DNA of 64,000 bases, from positions 65,359 through 129,358 of the forward strand of contig DLHI01000025.1 of assembly GCA_002483135.1 (NCBI GenBank), in the 5' to 3' direction. The position numbers were made by a program, and so were the translations under genes. How positions within the stretch are numbered: the stretch's first letter is position 1; each line of letters begins with the position of its first letter. This document shows positions 43,235 through 52,165 of the stretch, in pieces. The DNA is from Hyphomonadaceae bacterium UBA7672 (GTDB lineage: Bacteria > Pseudomonadota > Alphaproteobacteria > Caulobacterales > Hyphomonadaceae). Under the pieces are notes generated by a model that saw nothing but the letters and a program-made list of their open reading frames with translations, was not told where the DNA came from and did not search any database.

Positions 43235-45826
43235 ATGACTGACTTCATCGAACAATCCGGCGAAAAAACCGACGCGGCCGCCGCTGGACCGCGCAAGGGA
43301 TTTGACTGGATCCAGTTGACCTTCTGGGCCGCCCTGGTCGTTGCTGGCGGTGCGGCCGGCATGGCGATTACATGGAGCGAGGCAGTCGGTCCCGCCGGCG
43401 CCGTGCTGGTCATCGCGCTTGGCGCCATGGCGCTGGTGCTCATCATGTGGGGCGTTCGCGGCGCCGGCCGCCGCCTCGGCGTTTTCCCGGATCGCGGCGC
43501 AGCCGAAGCCGCCGCCCAGACGCCCAAGCGCCATCTCTGGCTCGATGCGCTCACCGAACCGGCGCTCATCTCCGATCGCGGCGGCGCCAGCGTCGCCGCC
43601 AACCCTGCCTATCTCGAACTGGCCCAGCTCGCCCACGTCGTCGGCGATAGCGCACACGCGCCTTCGGTCGATCGCCTGTTCTCGTCCAACCCCGGCATGG
43701 CCGCGCCGATCTATCGCCTGTCCAAGGCCGCGAAGATGGGTCTTGCCCGCACCGAACTCCTGCCCGCGCTCCTGTTCGGCGATTCCCATTCGCCGGTGCA
43801 GTACGAAGCCAGTGTCGCCCCGCTCGCGAAGACTTGGTCGCTCTGGCGCCTGCGCCGCGTCGAGGGCGTCGTGCCCGCCGCCGGCTCGGTCGATGCGCGC
43901 GCGCTCTATGTCGAAGATGCGCCCATTGGTTTCTTCTCCGCTCGCCGCGATGGCCGCGTCGTCTACATCAATCAGACCCTGCGCCAGATGCTCGGCCTGC
44001 CCGACGGCGACAGTGCCCTGCGCCTCGAAGACATCATGCGCCCCGAAGGCCTCAAGCTGATGAAGCGCGAAGTCCGCGGACAAGCCAGCCAGCGCGCCGA
44101 AGTCGTCCTGCGCGCTCGCGATGGCGTCGAGTCCACCGCAACTCTGATCACCACCTGGGCGGGCAAGGGCGCCGAAGCCCACACACGGTCCGTCGTCTAC
44201 ATCGCCAGCGCCGCCGAACAGCAGGCGCGCCGCGCACCCGTTCCGGCTGGCGCCACCAGCGCCGAACCGGTCGACATGCGCGCCATCGCCGCCCGCTCGG
44301 ACGACACCATGTTCTCCGACGCCCCCTTCGGCGTCGTCCGCCTCGATGGCGAAGGCGTTGAAAGCGCCGTGATGCTCGACGCCAACCGCACGCTGGTTGA
44401 AATGACCGGCGGCCGCGCCCAGCCGGGCCGCCGCTTTGCTGATCTCTTCGTCGCCGACCAGGGCGCCGCCGCACTTGCCGATCAGCTGTCCAAGGCGCTC
44501 GATGGCGCCGTCAATTTCAAGCTCGCGGGCGACGGGCAGAAGTCAGTCGATCTCTACGTCGTGCTCGATCGCCAGGGCCGCCCCTCCACGGCCTATGTCA
44601 TCGACACGACCGAGAAGAAGCTGCTCGAACAGCGCCTCGCCCAGGGCGAGAAGCTGCAAGCCCTCGGCAAGATGGCCGGCGGCCTCGCGCACGAGTTCAA
44701 CAACATGCTGGCCGGCATCATCCTCAATGTCGACAAGCTTCAGATCCGCCATCCCCCGGGCGATCCCACCTTCTTCGAGCTGAAGTCGATCAACGAGTTC
44801 GCCTCACGCGGCGCGCAACTCGTCCGCACCATGCTGGCCTTCACCCGCCGTCAGGTCTTCCGTCCGGAAGTCTTCGACGTCACGGACGCGCTGTCGGACT
44901 ATTACGTCCTCCTGCGCGACATCATCGACGAACGTATCAAGCTCGACGTGGTCCATGGCCGCGACCTGCCCCGCATCAAGGCCGACAAGGGTCAGCTCGA
45001 GACCGCAATCACCAATCTCTGCACCAACGCCCGCGACGCGATGATCGAGAAAAGCGGTGGCGGCCGCCTCGTCATCCGCACCTCGCGCTCGGATGCGGCC
45101 GCCGCCCGCAAGGACGGCTTCACCCATGTCACCGACGGCGACTATGTTCTGATCGAAGTGGTCGACGATGGCGGCGGCATTCCGCCCGATATCATGGAGA
45201 AGATCTTCGAGCCCTTCTTCACCACCAAGGCCGAAGGCAAGGGCACGGGCCTCGGCCTCGCCACCGTCTATGGCATCGTCAAGCAGCTCGGCGGGTTCAT
45301 CTATCCGGTCTCGAAGGTCGGGCGTGGCACCACGTTCAAGATCTTCATGCCGGCGTGGGATGGTGTCGAGGAGCAGGCGAGCACGGGCGGCGTTCTCGAA
45401 ACGGCGGAGCCGGCCCCGGCTGCCGCCCCCGCCCGTAGCGGCGATCTCGCCGGCCGTGGCTCGATCCTGCTGGTCGAAGACGAAGACGGCGTGCGCGGCA
45501 TCGCCGCCCAGCTGCTTGCCTCGTTCGGCTACTCGGTCATCGAGGCCAGCGACGGAGAGAAGGCGCTCGAGATCATCAAGGAACAGTCGGGCAATATCGA
45601 CCTCCTCATCTCGGACGTCGTCATGCCCGGCATGGATGGCCCGGCGCTCCTCAAGGAAGCTCGCCCCTGGCTCTCCAACACGCGCGTGATGTTCATCTCG
45701 GGCTATGCCGAACGCGATCTCGCCAAGACGCTGGAAGACGATCGCGCCATCAGCTTCCTGCCCAAGCCCTTCACCCTCCGTCAGCTGGCGGAACGCGTGC
45801 AGCAGGAACTGAGGGAAGCGGCCTGA
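43235..45826 (+). CDS. cckA: Hybrid histidine kinase CckA
   Basis: The 863-residue protein has two N-terminal membrane helices (about 28-48 and 52-72), two PAS-like regions (about 220-330 and 345-470), a histidine kinase domain with the phosphorylated His in GGLAHEFNNML (H486), an ATPase domain with N-box TNARDAM and GTGLGLA, and a C-terminal receiver with the acceptor Asp in ISDVVMPGMDG (D794). This domain order is CckA of Alphaproteobacteria, which sends phosphate through ChpT to CtrA and CpdR. The position after flhB is the same as in Caulobacter, supporting the call. Confidence 0.95.
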   Translation: MTDFIEQSGEKTDAAAAGPRKGFDWIQLTFWAALVVAGGAAGMAITWSEAVGPAGAVLVIALGAMALVLIMWGVRGAGRRLGVFPDRGAAEAAAQTPKRHLWLDALTEPALISDRGGASVAANPAYLELAQLAHVVGDSAHAPSVDRLFSSNPGMAAPIYRLSKAAKMGLARTELLPALLFGDSHSPVQYEASVAPLAKTWSLWRLRRVEGVVPAAGSVDARALYVEDAPIGFFSARRDGRVVYINQTLRQMLGLPDGDSALRLEDIMRPEGLKLMKREVRGQASQRAEVVLRARDGVESTATLITTWAGKGAEAHTRSVVYIASAAEQQARRAPVPAGATSAEPVDMRAIAARSDDTMFSDAPFGVVRLDGEGVESAVMLDANRTLVEMTGGRAQPGRRFADLFVADQGAAALADQLSKALDGAVNFKLAGDGQKSVDLYVVLDRQGRPSTAYVIDTTEKKLLEQRLAQGEKLQALGKMAGGLAHEFNNMLAGIILNVDKLQIRHPPGDPTFFELKSINEFASRGAQLVRTMLAFTRRQVFRPEVFDVTDALSDYYVLLRDIIDERIKLDVVHGRDLPRIKADKGQLETAITNLCTNARDAMIEKSGGGRLVIRTSRSDAAAARKDGFTHVTDGDYVLIEVVDDGGGIPPDIMEKIFEPFFTTKAEGKGTGLGLATVYGIVKQLGGFIYPVSKVGRGTTFKIFMPAWDGVEEQASTGGVLETAEPAPAAAPARSGDLAGRGSILLVEDEDGVRGIAAQLLASFGYSVIEASDGEKALEIIKEQSGNIDLLISDVVMPGMDGPALLKEARPWLSNTRVMFISGYAERDLAKTLEDDRAISFLPKPFTLRQLAERVQQELREAA

Positions 45827-45842
45827 GCCAGAAACCTGCCGT

Positions 45843-46802
45843 TCAGCCTGCCACGGCCTTCATCCGCGCAGCGGAAAGCGCCTGGCGGCTGGCGGCGGCA
45901 TAACCCTCCCACGGGTCGCCCTTCATCTCCTTCAGACGCTTGTCCAGCGTCTTCATCGTGAACGCTCCCGCAGATTTCATCCGCTTCAGTTCTTCCCACG
46001 CGACCGGCGTCGCAATGGTGGCGCCATCGCGGCGGCGGGGAGAGTAGGGCGCAATGGCGGTGGAGCCGCGCTCATTGCGCAGGTAGTCGATGAAGATGCG
46101 ACCCTTGCGCTTCTTCTTGGCCATGTTGGCCACATAACGCTCCGGCGCGCTCGCGGCCAGGCGGTTGGCAAGATCGTGCGAGAACATCTTCACTTCGTCC
46201 CACGAATTGCGCCGCGCAATCGGTGCAATCACGTGCACGCCCTTGCCGCCGGTCAGCATCGCAAAGCTTGCAAGGCCTAGCGACTCCAGCACATCGCGCA
46301 CCTCGAACGCCGCCGCCCGCACCTCCGCAAAGCCCAACTCCTCGTCCGGGTCGAGATCAAACACGATGCGTTCGGGCTTTTCGATGTCGTCCGCGCGACA
46401 GCCCCAGACGTGCAGCTCCAGCGCCCCAATCTGCGCGGTCGAGACCAGCGCTTTCTTCGTGCGTACCACCAGATATTGACCGGTCGTCCCGTTCTTCTCG
46501 CGGATGCCCACCGTCTCGATGTCCTCAGGCGTCGATGGGTTGGCGTGTTTCTGGAAGAAGCACTCGCCTTCCGCCCCGTCGGGACAGCGCACGATGGACA
46601 GCGGCCGGTCTTTCAGATGGGGCAGGATCAGGTCGGCATGGTCGGCATAGTACCGCGCGAGAGCCAGCTTGGTGAGGCCCGTGCCCGCCCACAACACCTT
46701 GTCGGGCGACGTCAGCCTCACACCCATCGGTGCAACCCCATCCCCGCCACGGGATATTGCAGTCCGCTTCGTCGATCCCGTAGCGGATTTCGCCACCTTC
46801 AC
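45843..46802 (-). CDS. LigD-type polymerase/primase domain protein, 319 aa
   Basis: The protein is a stand-alone polymerase domain like the one in bacterial NHEJ ligase D: LTSPDKVLW early, VRCPDGAEGECFFQKH, the metal-binding IVFDLDPDE near 145, GGKGVHVIAPI near 185 and IFIDYLRNERGSTAIAPYSPR near 235. It can add or fill nucleotides at DNA ends in NHEJ. There is no ligase or phosphoesterase domain in this gene and no Ku gene in the window, so partners must lie elsewhere. The GTG at 46802 has the pheT stop 58 bp upstream; a GTG two codons later has better ribosome-binding-site spacing. Confidence 0.87.
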   Translation of the reverse strand: MKVAKSATGSTKRTAISRGGDGVAPMGVRLTSPDKVLWAGTGLTKLALARYYADHADLILPHLKDRPLSIVRCPDGAEGECFFQKHANPSTPEDIETVGIREKNGTTGQYLVVRTKKALVSTAQIGALELHVWGCRADDIEKPERIVFDLDPDEELGFAEVRAAAFEVRDVLESLGLASFAMLTGGKGVHVIAPIARRNSWDEVKMFSHDLANRLAASAPERYVANMAKKKRKGRIFIDYLRNERGSTAIAPYSPRRRDGATIATPVAWEELKRMKSAGAFTMKTLDKRLKEMKGDPWEGYAAASRQALSAARMKAVAG

Positions 46803-46860
46803 CTCCGCCGACGAACCGCAGCCGGTACGGCCGCCGCAAGTCGCACCAGGCGACCAGCGC

Positions 46861-49365
46861 CTAGCCCCGCAGCACCGCGCCCGTGCCCTTGGCGACAGAC
46901 TTGATGATTGCCTGCGCCACCGCCTCGATCTGCTCGTCCGTCATGGCCGCGCCGCGCGGTTGCAGCGTGACTTCCACCGCAACAGACTTCTTGCCCTCGC
47001 CAATGCTGGCGCCGCGATAGACGTCGAACACGCGCGCCGCCGTCACCAGCTTCGGATCGCCCTTCAGCGCCAGGCGCGCAATGTCGCCGGCCGGAACCTT
47101 CTCCTCGACCACGAACGCAAAATCACGCCGAACAGGCGTCTGGTCGGCCTTGTCCAGCACGGGCCGCGTCTTCGTCGCCTTGGCCTTGGGCAGCGGCAAC
47201 GCATCCAGCGCCAGCTCGATCGCCAGCACGGGACCATCGACGCCCAGCTGCTTCAGGAACTGCGGATGCAGTTCCCCGAAGCTCGCCACGATCTGCTTCG
47301 GTCCCAGCCGCAGCGTCGCCGCCCGACCCGGATGCCAGAACGAACCTTCCGGCGCGCCGACCTGGAACTTGTCCGGGTTCTGGTCCAGCGCGATCAGCAT
47401 CGCAAACAGATCGGCCTTCGCCGAGAAAGCGTTGTAGGGCGGAGGCGGGCCCTGCCAGTCGCGGCCCTTCGCGGCTTTCACCACGGCGGCCACATGCATG
47501 CGCTGGTCGTTCGGCTTGTCGCCCGGATAGACCGGACCCGCCTCGAACAGGCGCACATCGTCCGCGCCATGGTCGGCATTGCGCTGTGCGCCCTGCGCCA
47601 GGTTCGCCAGCATCGACGGCCGCATGTAATCGAGATCCGACGCAATCGGATTGTCGATGGTCAGTGCATCCTGCAGCTGGTTCGCCCCGCCGATCATCAG
47701 CGCCGCCGTCTCGTGATGCATGAAGCTCCACGTCACGGTTTCGAGGAAGCCGCGCCCCGCCAGAACCCGCCGCGCCACGCGCACCCGGTTCTGCATCGGC
47801 GTCACCACCACACGCACCGGCCCTTCCGGCGCAGGCAGCATCTCTTCGGGCAGCTTGTCATATCCCTCGATGCGGATCAGCTCCTCGACGATATCCGCCG
47901 AGCCTTCCACATCCGGCCGCCACGACGGAACCTTCGTGGCCCAGATCATCTGCTCGTCATGCTGCGCCTTCGGCGGCACGATCGGCTCGAAACCCAGCGC
48001 GCGCAGGATCTGCTCCATGCGCTTCGCCGGCATGTCGAGACCCGTCAGCCGCTTCATGTCGCGGGGCTTGAACGCCACGGGCTTCGGTCCCTCAGGAACC
48101 TTTCCCGCTACCACGACTTCCGATGCTTCCCCGCCGCAAACCTCAAGGATCAGCTTCGTCGCCAGCTCGATCCCGTCCAGGCACGAATGCGGGTCAATGC
48201 CGCGCTCGTTCCTGAAACGCGCATCCGAAATGATGCCCGTCGCGCGCCCCGTCCGCGCCGTGCGATTGGCGTCAAAGTAGGCGCTCTCGATGAACACATC
48301 GACGGTGTCGATGGAACAGCCCGTCGACTCGCCACCCATCACGCCGCCAAGCCCGATGGCGCCGCTATCGTCCGCGATCACGCACATCTCGTTGAGGTTG
48401 GAATGCGTCTTCCCGTCCAGCCCGACGAACGAATCCTGCGCCGTGCCCAGCCGCGCGCGCACATCGCCCTTCAGTTTCGCAGCATCATAGACGTGCAGCG
48501 GCCGGCAACGGTCGAACGAGATGTAGTTCGTCACGTCCACCAGCATGTTCTTCGGATTGATGCCGATGGCCTTCAGCCGCTTCTGCATCCAGTCCGGCGA
48601 CGGCTTGTTCTTCACGCCCCGGATCAGCCGCCCCGCAAACACCGGGCACGCGCTCTCATCCTCAATGCGCACTTTCACCGGGCAGGGGAATGTCCCCTTC
48701 ACCGGCTTCACCGGCTCAAGCTTGAACTTGCCCAACCCCTTCGCGCCAAGATCGCGCGCAATGCCCACAACGCCCAGCCAGTCCGGCCGGTTCGGCGTCA
48801 CCTCGAAATCGATCACCGTGTCGAGCGCTAGCGCATCCGCGACCGGCGAGCCAACCTTCAGATCATCCGGCAGCTCGATAATGCCGCCATCCGCAATCGC
48901 CTGCTCCTCGGAAATGCCAAGCGCCTCGGCGCGGAACTTCCAGTCGTCAAACCGTGCAATGCGCAGGCGGAACGGATCCTCATCCGTCTTCATCTCCCCG
49001 CCCGAACACAGCATGCCGTTCGAAACAACGCCGCGCACAGGCTTGGGCGCAAGCGTGATGCCCGACCCCGGAATGTAAGCGCCAATTGGCGCATATGCCG
49101 TCACCAGACCGGGACGCGCATTGAGACCGCCGCACACGATCTCCTTCATGCCGTCCACAGTCTCGACCTGGCAGACCTGCAGCTTGTCCGCATTCGGATG
49201 CTGCGCCGCCGAGATGATCCGGCAGACAGTGAACTGCTTCAGCGCCTCACGCGGATCATGCGCCTCCTCAACCTCGAGGCCGGCCTGCGTCATCGCCTCG
49301 AGAATCGCAGGCAACCCGGCGCTCGTATCGAGATAGTCCTTCAGCCAGGGGAGGGTGAATTTCAT
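46861..49365 (-). CDS. pheT: Phenylalanyl-tRNA synthetase beta subunit
   Basis: The 834-residue protein has the PheT domains in order: an N-terminal tRNA-binding domain (AAQHPNADKLQVCQVE about 50-70), B3/B4 editing region, B5 region near 400-470, core aminoacylation-like domain, and a C-terminal FDX-ACB domain (PVRRDFAFVVEEKVPAGDI). It joins PheS to charge tRNA-Phe. It is in the minus-strand line rpmI-rplT-pheS-lipoprotein-pheT. Its ATG overlaps the stop of the lipoprotein gene by 4 bp instead of following pheS directly. Confidence 0.97.
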   Translation of the reverse strand: MKFTLPWLKDYLDTSAGLPAILEAMTQAGLEVEEAHDPREALKQFTVCRIISAAQHPNADKLQVCQVETVDGMKEIVCGGLNARPGLVTAYAPIGAYIPGSGITLAPKPVRGVVSNGMLCSGGEMKTDEDPFRLRIARFDDWKFRAEALGISEEQAIADGGIIELPDDLKVGSPVADALALDTVIDFEVTPNRPDWLGVVGIARDLGAKGLGKFKLEPVKPVKGTFPCPVKVRIEDESACPVFAGRLIRGVKNKPSPDWMQKRLKAIGINPKNMLVDVTNYISFDRCRPLHVYDAAKLKGDVRARLGTAQDSFVGLDGKTHSNLNEMCVIADDSGAIGLGGVMGGESTGCSIDTVDVFIESAYFDANRTARTGRATGIISDARFRNERGIDPHSCLDGIELATKLILEVCGGEASEVVVAGKVPEGPKPVAFKPRDMKRLTGLDMPAKRMEQILRALGFEPIVPPKAQHDEQMIWATKVPSWRPDVEGSADIVEELIRIEGYDKLPEEMLPAPEGPVRVVVTPMQNRVRVARRVLAGRGFLETVTWSFMHHETAALMIGGANQLQDALTIDNPIASDLDYMRPSMLANLAQGAQRNADHGADDVRLFEAGPVYPGDKPNDQRMHVAAVVKAAKGRDWQGPPPPYNAFSAKADLFAMLIALDQNPDKFQVGAPEGSFWHPGRAATLRLGPKQIVASFGELHPQFLKQLGVDGPVLAIELALDALPLPKAKATKTRPVLDKADQTPVRRDFAFVVEEKVPAGDIARLALKGDPKLVTAARVFDVYRGASIGEGKKSVAVEVTLQPRGAAMTDEQIEAVAQAIIKSVAKGTGAVLRG

Positions 49366-49805
49366 TGGGCGGACTCTTTGCGCTTCACGATCGGAGTGTC
49401 CAGGTAGACGCCATAGACGGAGTTACAAATCTCAAGCTCGCCGCCATAGGAAATGTGCACGTAGCGGTCGCTTTCATAAAGTGGCTGCGCTTTGCGTGCT
49501 GCCGCGAAACAGCGGGCGTCTACACGAGCGGTCAATATCACTTGGCGTCCGTTCAGGTCGGCCGGAAGATCTTCATCCGTCAGCACGGTAACCTCGTTCG
49601 GGCCATCAACGATCGAGTTGTTCCGGTAGGCAGGATTGTAGTCGAAGCGCCCCTCAACGCGCACCCACTTGCCGTCCCAAGACGCAGGAGCCGCTTCAAT
49701 TTCATTGAGCGTTGTGGCGACGGCGTGTGAAACTGGTTCATATGTAGCGCACGCAGTCAGGGTCAGTGAAGCAGCCGCGCCTATCAATGCGCAGAGCTGT
49801 CTCAC
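49362..49805 (-). CDS. Small lipoprotein wedged between pheS and pheT
   Basis: The 147-residue product has a signal with a lipobox (LTAC about residue 18) and a beta-rich domain (KWVRVEGRFDYNP, RQVILTARVDARCF, DRYVHISYGGELEICNS) that suggests a small OB- or lipocalin-like fold; no family is recognised. The start is a GTG at 49805 that overlaps the pheS stop (GTGA), and the stop overlaps the pheT ATG (ATGA), so all three are translationally coupled. In most bacteria pheS and pheT are adjacent, so an envelope lipoprotein in this place is unusual. Confidence 0.8.
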   Translation of the reverse strand: MRQLCALIGAAASLTLTACATYEPVSHAVATTLNEIEAAPASWDGKWVRVEGRFDYNPAYRNNSIVDGPNEVTVLTDEDLPADLNGRQVILTARVDARCFAAARKAQPLYESDRYVHISYGGELEICNSVYGVYLDTPIVKRKESAQ

Positions 49806-50884
49806 GAAAGCCCCCCCGTCACAGTCGGCAGCAGCCACGGCTTGAAGCCGTAGTGTTTGATCCACTCAACATCGGCTTCGAAATACGGACGCAGATCGTT
49901 CATCCCGTATTTCAGCATCGCAAGTCGGTCGACGCCGAGGCCGAACGCGAAGCCCTGATAGACTTCCGGATCGATATTGCACGAGCGCAGAACGTTGGGA
50001 TGCACCATCCCGCAGCCGAGAATCTCCAGCCAGTCATTGCCTTCGCCGACCTTGATCTCGCCACCCGAACGGTCGCAGCGGATATCCATCTCCGCGCTCG
50101 GTTCGGTGAACGGGAAGAAGTGCGGGCGGAAGCGCGATGTCGTGTTCGGAACCTCGAAGAAGCGCGAGAAGGCTTCGGTGAGGCACGCCTTCAGGTGGCC
50201 CATATGGACCTTGTCGTCGATCACCAGGCCTTCGATCTGGTGGAACATCGGCGTGTGCGTCGCGTCCCAGTCTTTTCGGTACACGCGCCCCGGCGCGATC
50301 ACGCGGATCGGCGGCTTGTTCGCCAGCATCGCCCGCACCTGGATCGGCGAGGTATGCGTGCGCAGAAGTTTCCGTGAGCCATCGGCCGCCGGCTTCATGA
50401 AGAACGTGTCGTGCATCTCCCGCGCCGGGTGGCCCGGCGGGAAGTTGAGCGCGGTGAAGTTGTGGAAGTCGTCCTCGATGTCCGGACCTTCAGCGACCGC
50501 AAAGCCCATGTCGGCGAAGATCGCCGCCAGCTCCTCGAACACCTGCATCACCGGATGCAGCGCACCCACCGGCTCGTAGCGCGGCGGCAACGTCAGATCC
50601 TCGCGCTCGGCTTCAAGCCGCACATTCAGCGCAGCCAACTCAAGTTCGGCCTTGCGCGATGTGATCGCCGCCGTCAGACGGTCCTTGAGGCCGTTGAGGG
50701 CAGGGCCCACAACCTGCCGCTGCTCCGGGCTCATCCCGCCCAGCTCGCGCATCAGAAGCGAAACGCGCCCCTTCTTGCCAAGCTCGGCGACGCGGATCGC
50801 TTCAAGCGCTGCCTCATCAGAAGAGGAGGCGATCGCCGCAGCGGCGCTCGCCTCGATCTCTTGAACTTGTTGTTCGATAGCCAT
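49802..50884 (-). CDS. pheS: Phenylalanyl-tRNA synthetase alpha subunit
   Basis: The 360-residue class II synthetase subunit has an N-terminal coiled coil (about 1-90) followed by the catalytic domain with motif 1 around GFAVAEGPDIEDDFHNF, motif 2 in TTSRFRPHFFPFTEPSAEMD and motif 3 in FGLGVDRLAMLKYG. I chose the ATG at 50884, where family homology begins. It charges tRNA-Phe with PheT. It follows rplT by 100 bp in the same direction, the usual order in bacteria; the next gene is the lipoprotein gene and not pheT. Confidence 0.97.
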   Translation of the reverse strand: MAIEQQVQEIEASAAAAIASSSDEAALEAIRVAELGKKGRVSLLMRELGGMSPEQRQVVGPALNGLKDRLTAAITSRKAELELAALNVRLEAEREDLTLPPRYEPVGALHPVMQVFEELAAIFADMGFAVAEGPDIEDDFHNFTALNFPPGHPAREMHDTFFMKPAADGSRKLLRTHTSPIQVRAMLANKPPIRVIAPGRVYRKDWDATHTPMFHQIEGLVIDDKVHMGHLKACLTEAFSRFFEVPNTTSRFRPHFFPFTEPSAEMDIRCDRSGGEIKVGEGNDWLEILGCGMVHPNVLRSCNIDPEVYQGFAFGLGVDRLAMLKYGMNDLRPYFEADVEWIKHYGFKPWLLPTVTGGLS

Positions 50885-50984
50885 GCTTGGTCTCGTGCGT
50901 GAGGTGCGCACGGGGCCATAGTCCGCCCCGCGCTTGCGGTCGGAACTAGCGGAGAAAGGCTTCGGAGATAAGTACTGGCAGCGA

Positions 50985-51350
50985 TTAAGCCGCCAGCGCC
51001 GCCCGGGCCTTCTCCACCAGGGCGTTAAACGCAGCCGGCTCGTGCATGGCGAGGTCGGCCATGACCTTGCGGTCAACGCCGAGACCAGCCTTGGTCAGGC
51101 CGTCGATGAAGCGCGAGTATGTCAGCTTGTCATCGACAAGACGGACAGCCGCGTTGATGCGCTGGATCCAGAGCGAGCGGAAATTCCGCTTCTTCTGCTT
51201 CCGGCCTTTGTAGGCATTCACGCCGGCCTTGACGACGGCGGCCTGGGCGGTGCGGAAGGTATTCTTGCGACGGCCGTAAAAGCCTTTGGCGGCTTTGATG
51301 ACCTTGCGGTGACGGGCGTGGGCCGGAACTCGGCCGCGTGCGCGGGGCAT
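50985..51350 (-). CDS. rplT: 50S ribosomal protein L20
   Basis: The 121-residue basic protein has the L20 pattern (ARHRKVIKAAKGFYGRRKNTFRTA, FRSLWIQRINAAVR, LTYSRFIDGL). It binds 23S rRNA early in 50S assembly and in many bacteria represses its own operon. It follows rpmI by 45 bp. Confidence 0.98.
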   Translation of the reverse strand: MPRARGRVPAHARHRKVIKAAKGFYGRRKNTFRTAQAAVVKAGVNAYKGRKQKKRNFRSLWIQRINAAVRLVDDKLTYSRFIDGLTKAGLGVDRKVMADLAMHEPAAFNALVEKARAALAA

Positions 51351-51395
51351 AGGGAAACTCCGATTATCTGATCAGGGAAAACGCCGCGTAACGGC

Positions 51396-51602
51396 TTACT
51401 TGACGCCGTAGGGCAGGAACTTCTTCACGATGCGGGGGGTGTCAGACTCGGACACGACTTCCGTGCCGCGATTCTGGCGGATGTACTTCGCATTGTGGCT
51501 GATCAGTCGGTGGCGCTTGCCGGCGACGCCGTGCTTGAGCTTTCCCGACGCAGTTTGCGAGAACCGCTTCGCAGCGGCCTGCTTGGTCTTCATCTTCGGC
51601 AT
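51396..51602 (-). CDS. rpmI: 50S ribosomal protein L35
   Basis: The 68-residue protein starts MPKMKTKQAAAKRF, the canonical L35 N-terminus, and has SGKLKHGVAGKRH and HNAKYIRQNRGTEVV. I chose the ATG at 51602, with AGGAG spaced about right; an in-frame ATG two codons earlier is too close to the ribosome-binding site. In many bacteria infC precedes rpmI; here infC lies 4 kb away at 55469, so the classical operon is split. Confidence 0.97.
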   Translation of the reverse strand: MPKMKTKQAAAKRFSQTASGKLKHGVAGKRHRLISHNAKYIRQNRGTEVVSESDTPRIVKKFLPYGVK

Positions 51603-51901
51603 TTTCATCTCCTGTTGGCGACAGTCCGGCCCGAAAATTCCGTTAGGAATCAACGGCGCGACGCCTGAAATAAGTCCCGGGAGGCATGCCATTAGCCCGT
51701 CCGGTCCTGTGGAAGGCGGGGTTTATACGCGGGAAGCGCGGAAAAGCAAGGCGCTAGCAAGGCCAATATGGAACCGACGCCAAGGCCATACATTGATACC
51801 GGGGACCGGCATAATGCCGTGGGACCAGGGGAGTGCCAAAGGGCCGGACCCGGTCAGATTACTCCCACACCGGGGCGAACCGCCCGAGGGAGAGAAACAT
51901 C

Positions 51902-52165
51902 ATGTCCACTGAAAGCATCATCATCGCGCTGATCATTGGCGGTATCGGCGGCTGGCTGGCCGGACTCATCGTCAAGGGCGCCGGCTTCGGAATCATCGGC
52001 AACATCGTCATCGGAATTCTCGGCGCGCTGTTGTCGTCCTGGCTGCTGCCGCAGCTTGGCCTCGGCTTCTCGGTCGGCAATGCGCTGGTCACCAGCATCC
52101 TCTACGCCATGGTCGGCGCAATCATCGTGCTGGTCCTGCTCTCGCTGATCCGTCGAGCAGCCTAA
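51902..52165 (+). CDS. GlsB/YeaQ/YmgE family stress-response membrane protein
   Basis: The 87-residue protein has three hydrophobic segments with glycine-rich repeats (IIGGIGGWLAGLIVKGAGFG, GNIVIGILGALL) typical of the transglycosylase-associated (PF04226) family of small membrane proteins. They are often induced by stress; the role is not known. GAGGGAGAG precedes the ATG. The stop overlaps the stop of the convergent glycosyltransferase gene. Confidence 0.9.
   Translation: MSTESIIIALIIGGIGGWLAGLIVKGAGFGIIGNIVIGILGALLSSWLLPQLGLGFSVGNALVTSILYAMVGAIIVLVLLSLIRRAA

Noticed and set aside
42985..43242. Possible small gene between flhB and cckA
   Set aside because: Starts inside flhB stop region without a ribosome-binding site and runs through a likely promoter region; the composition is not protein-like.
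46669..48831. Long plus-strand open frame (720 codons) inside pheT
   Set aside because: Antisense to a clear PheT; Arg/His/Pro-rich, without domains. GC-rich DNA often gives such shadow frames.
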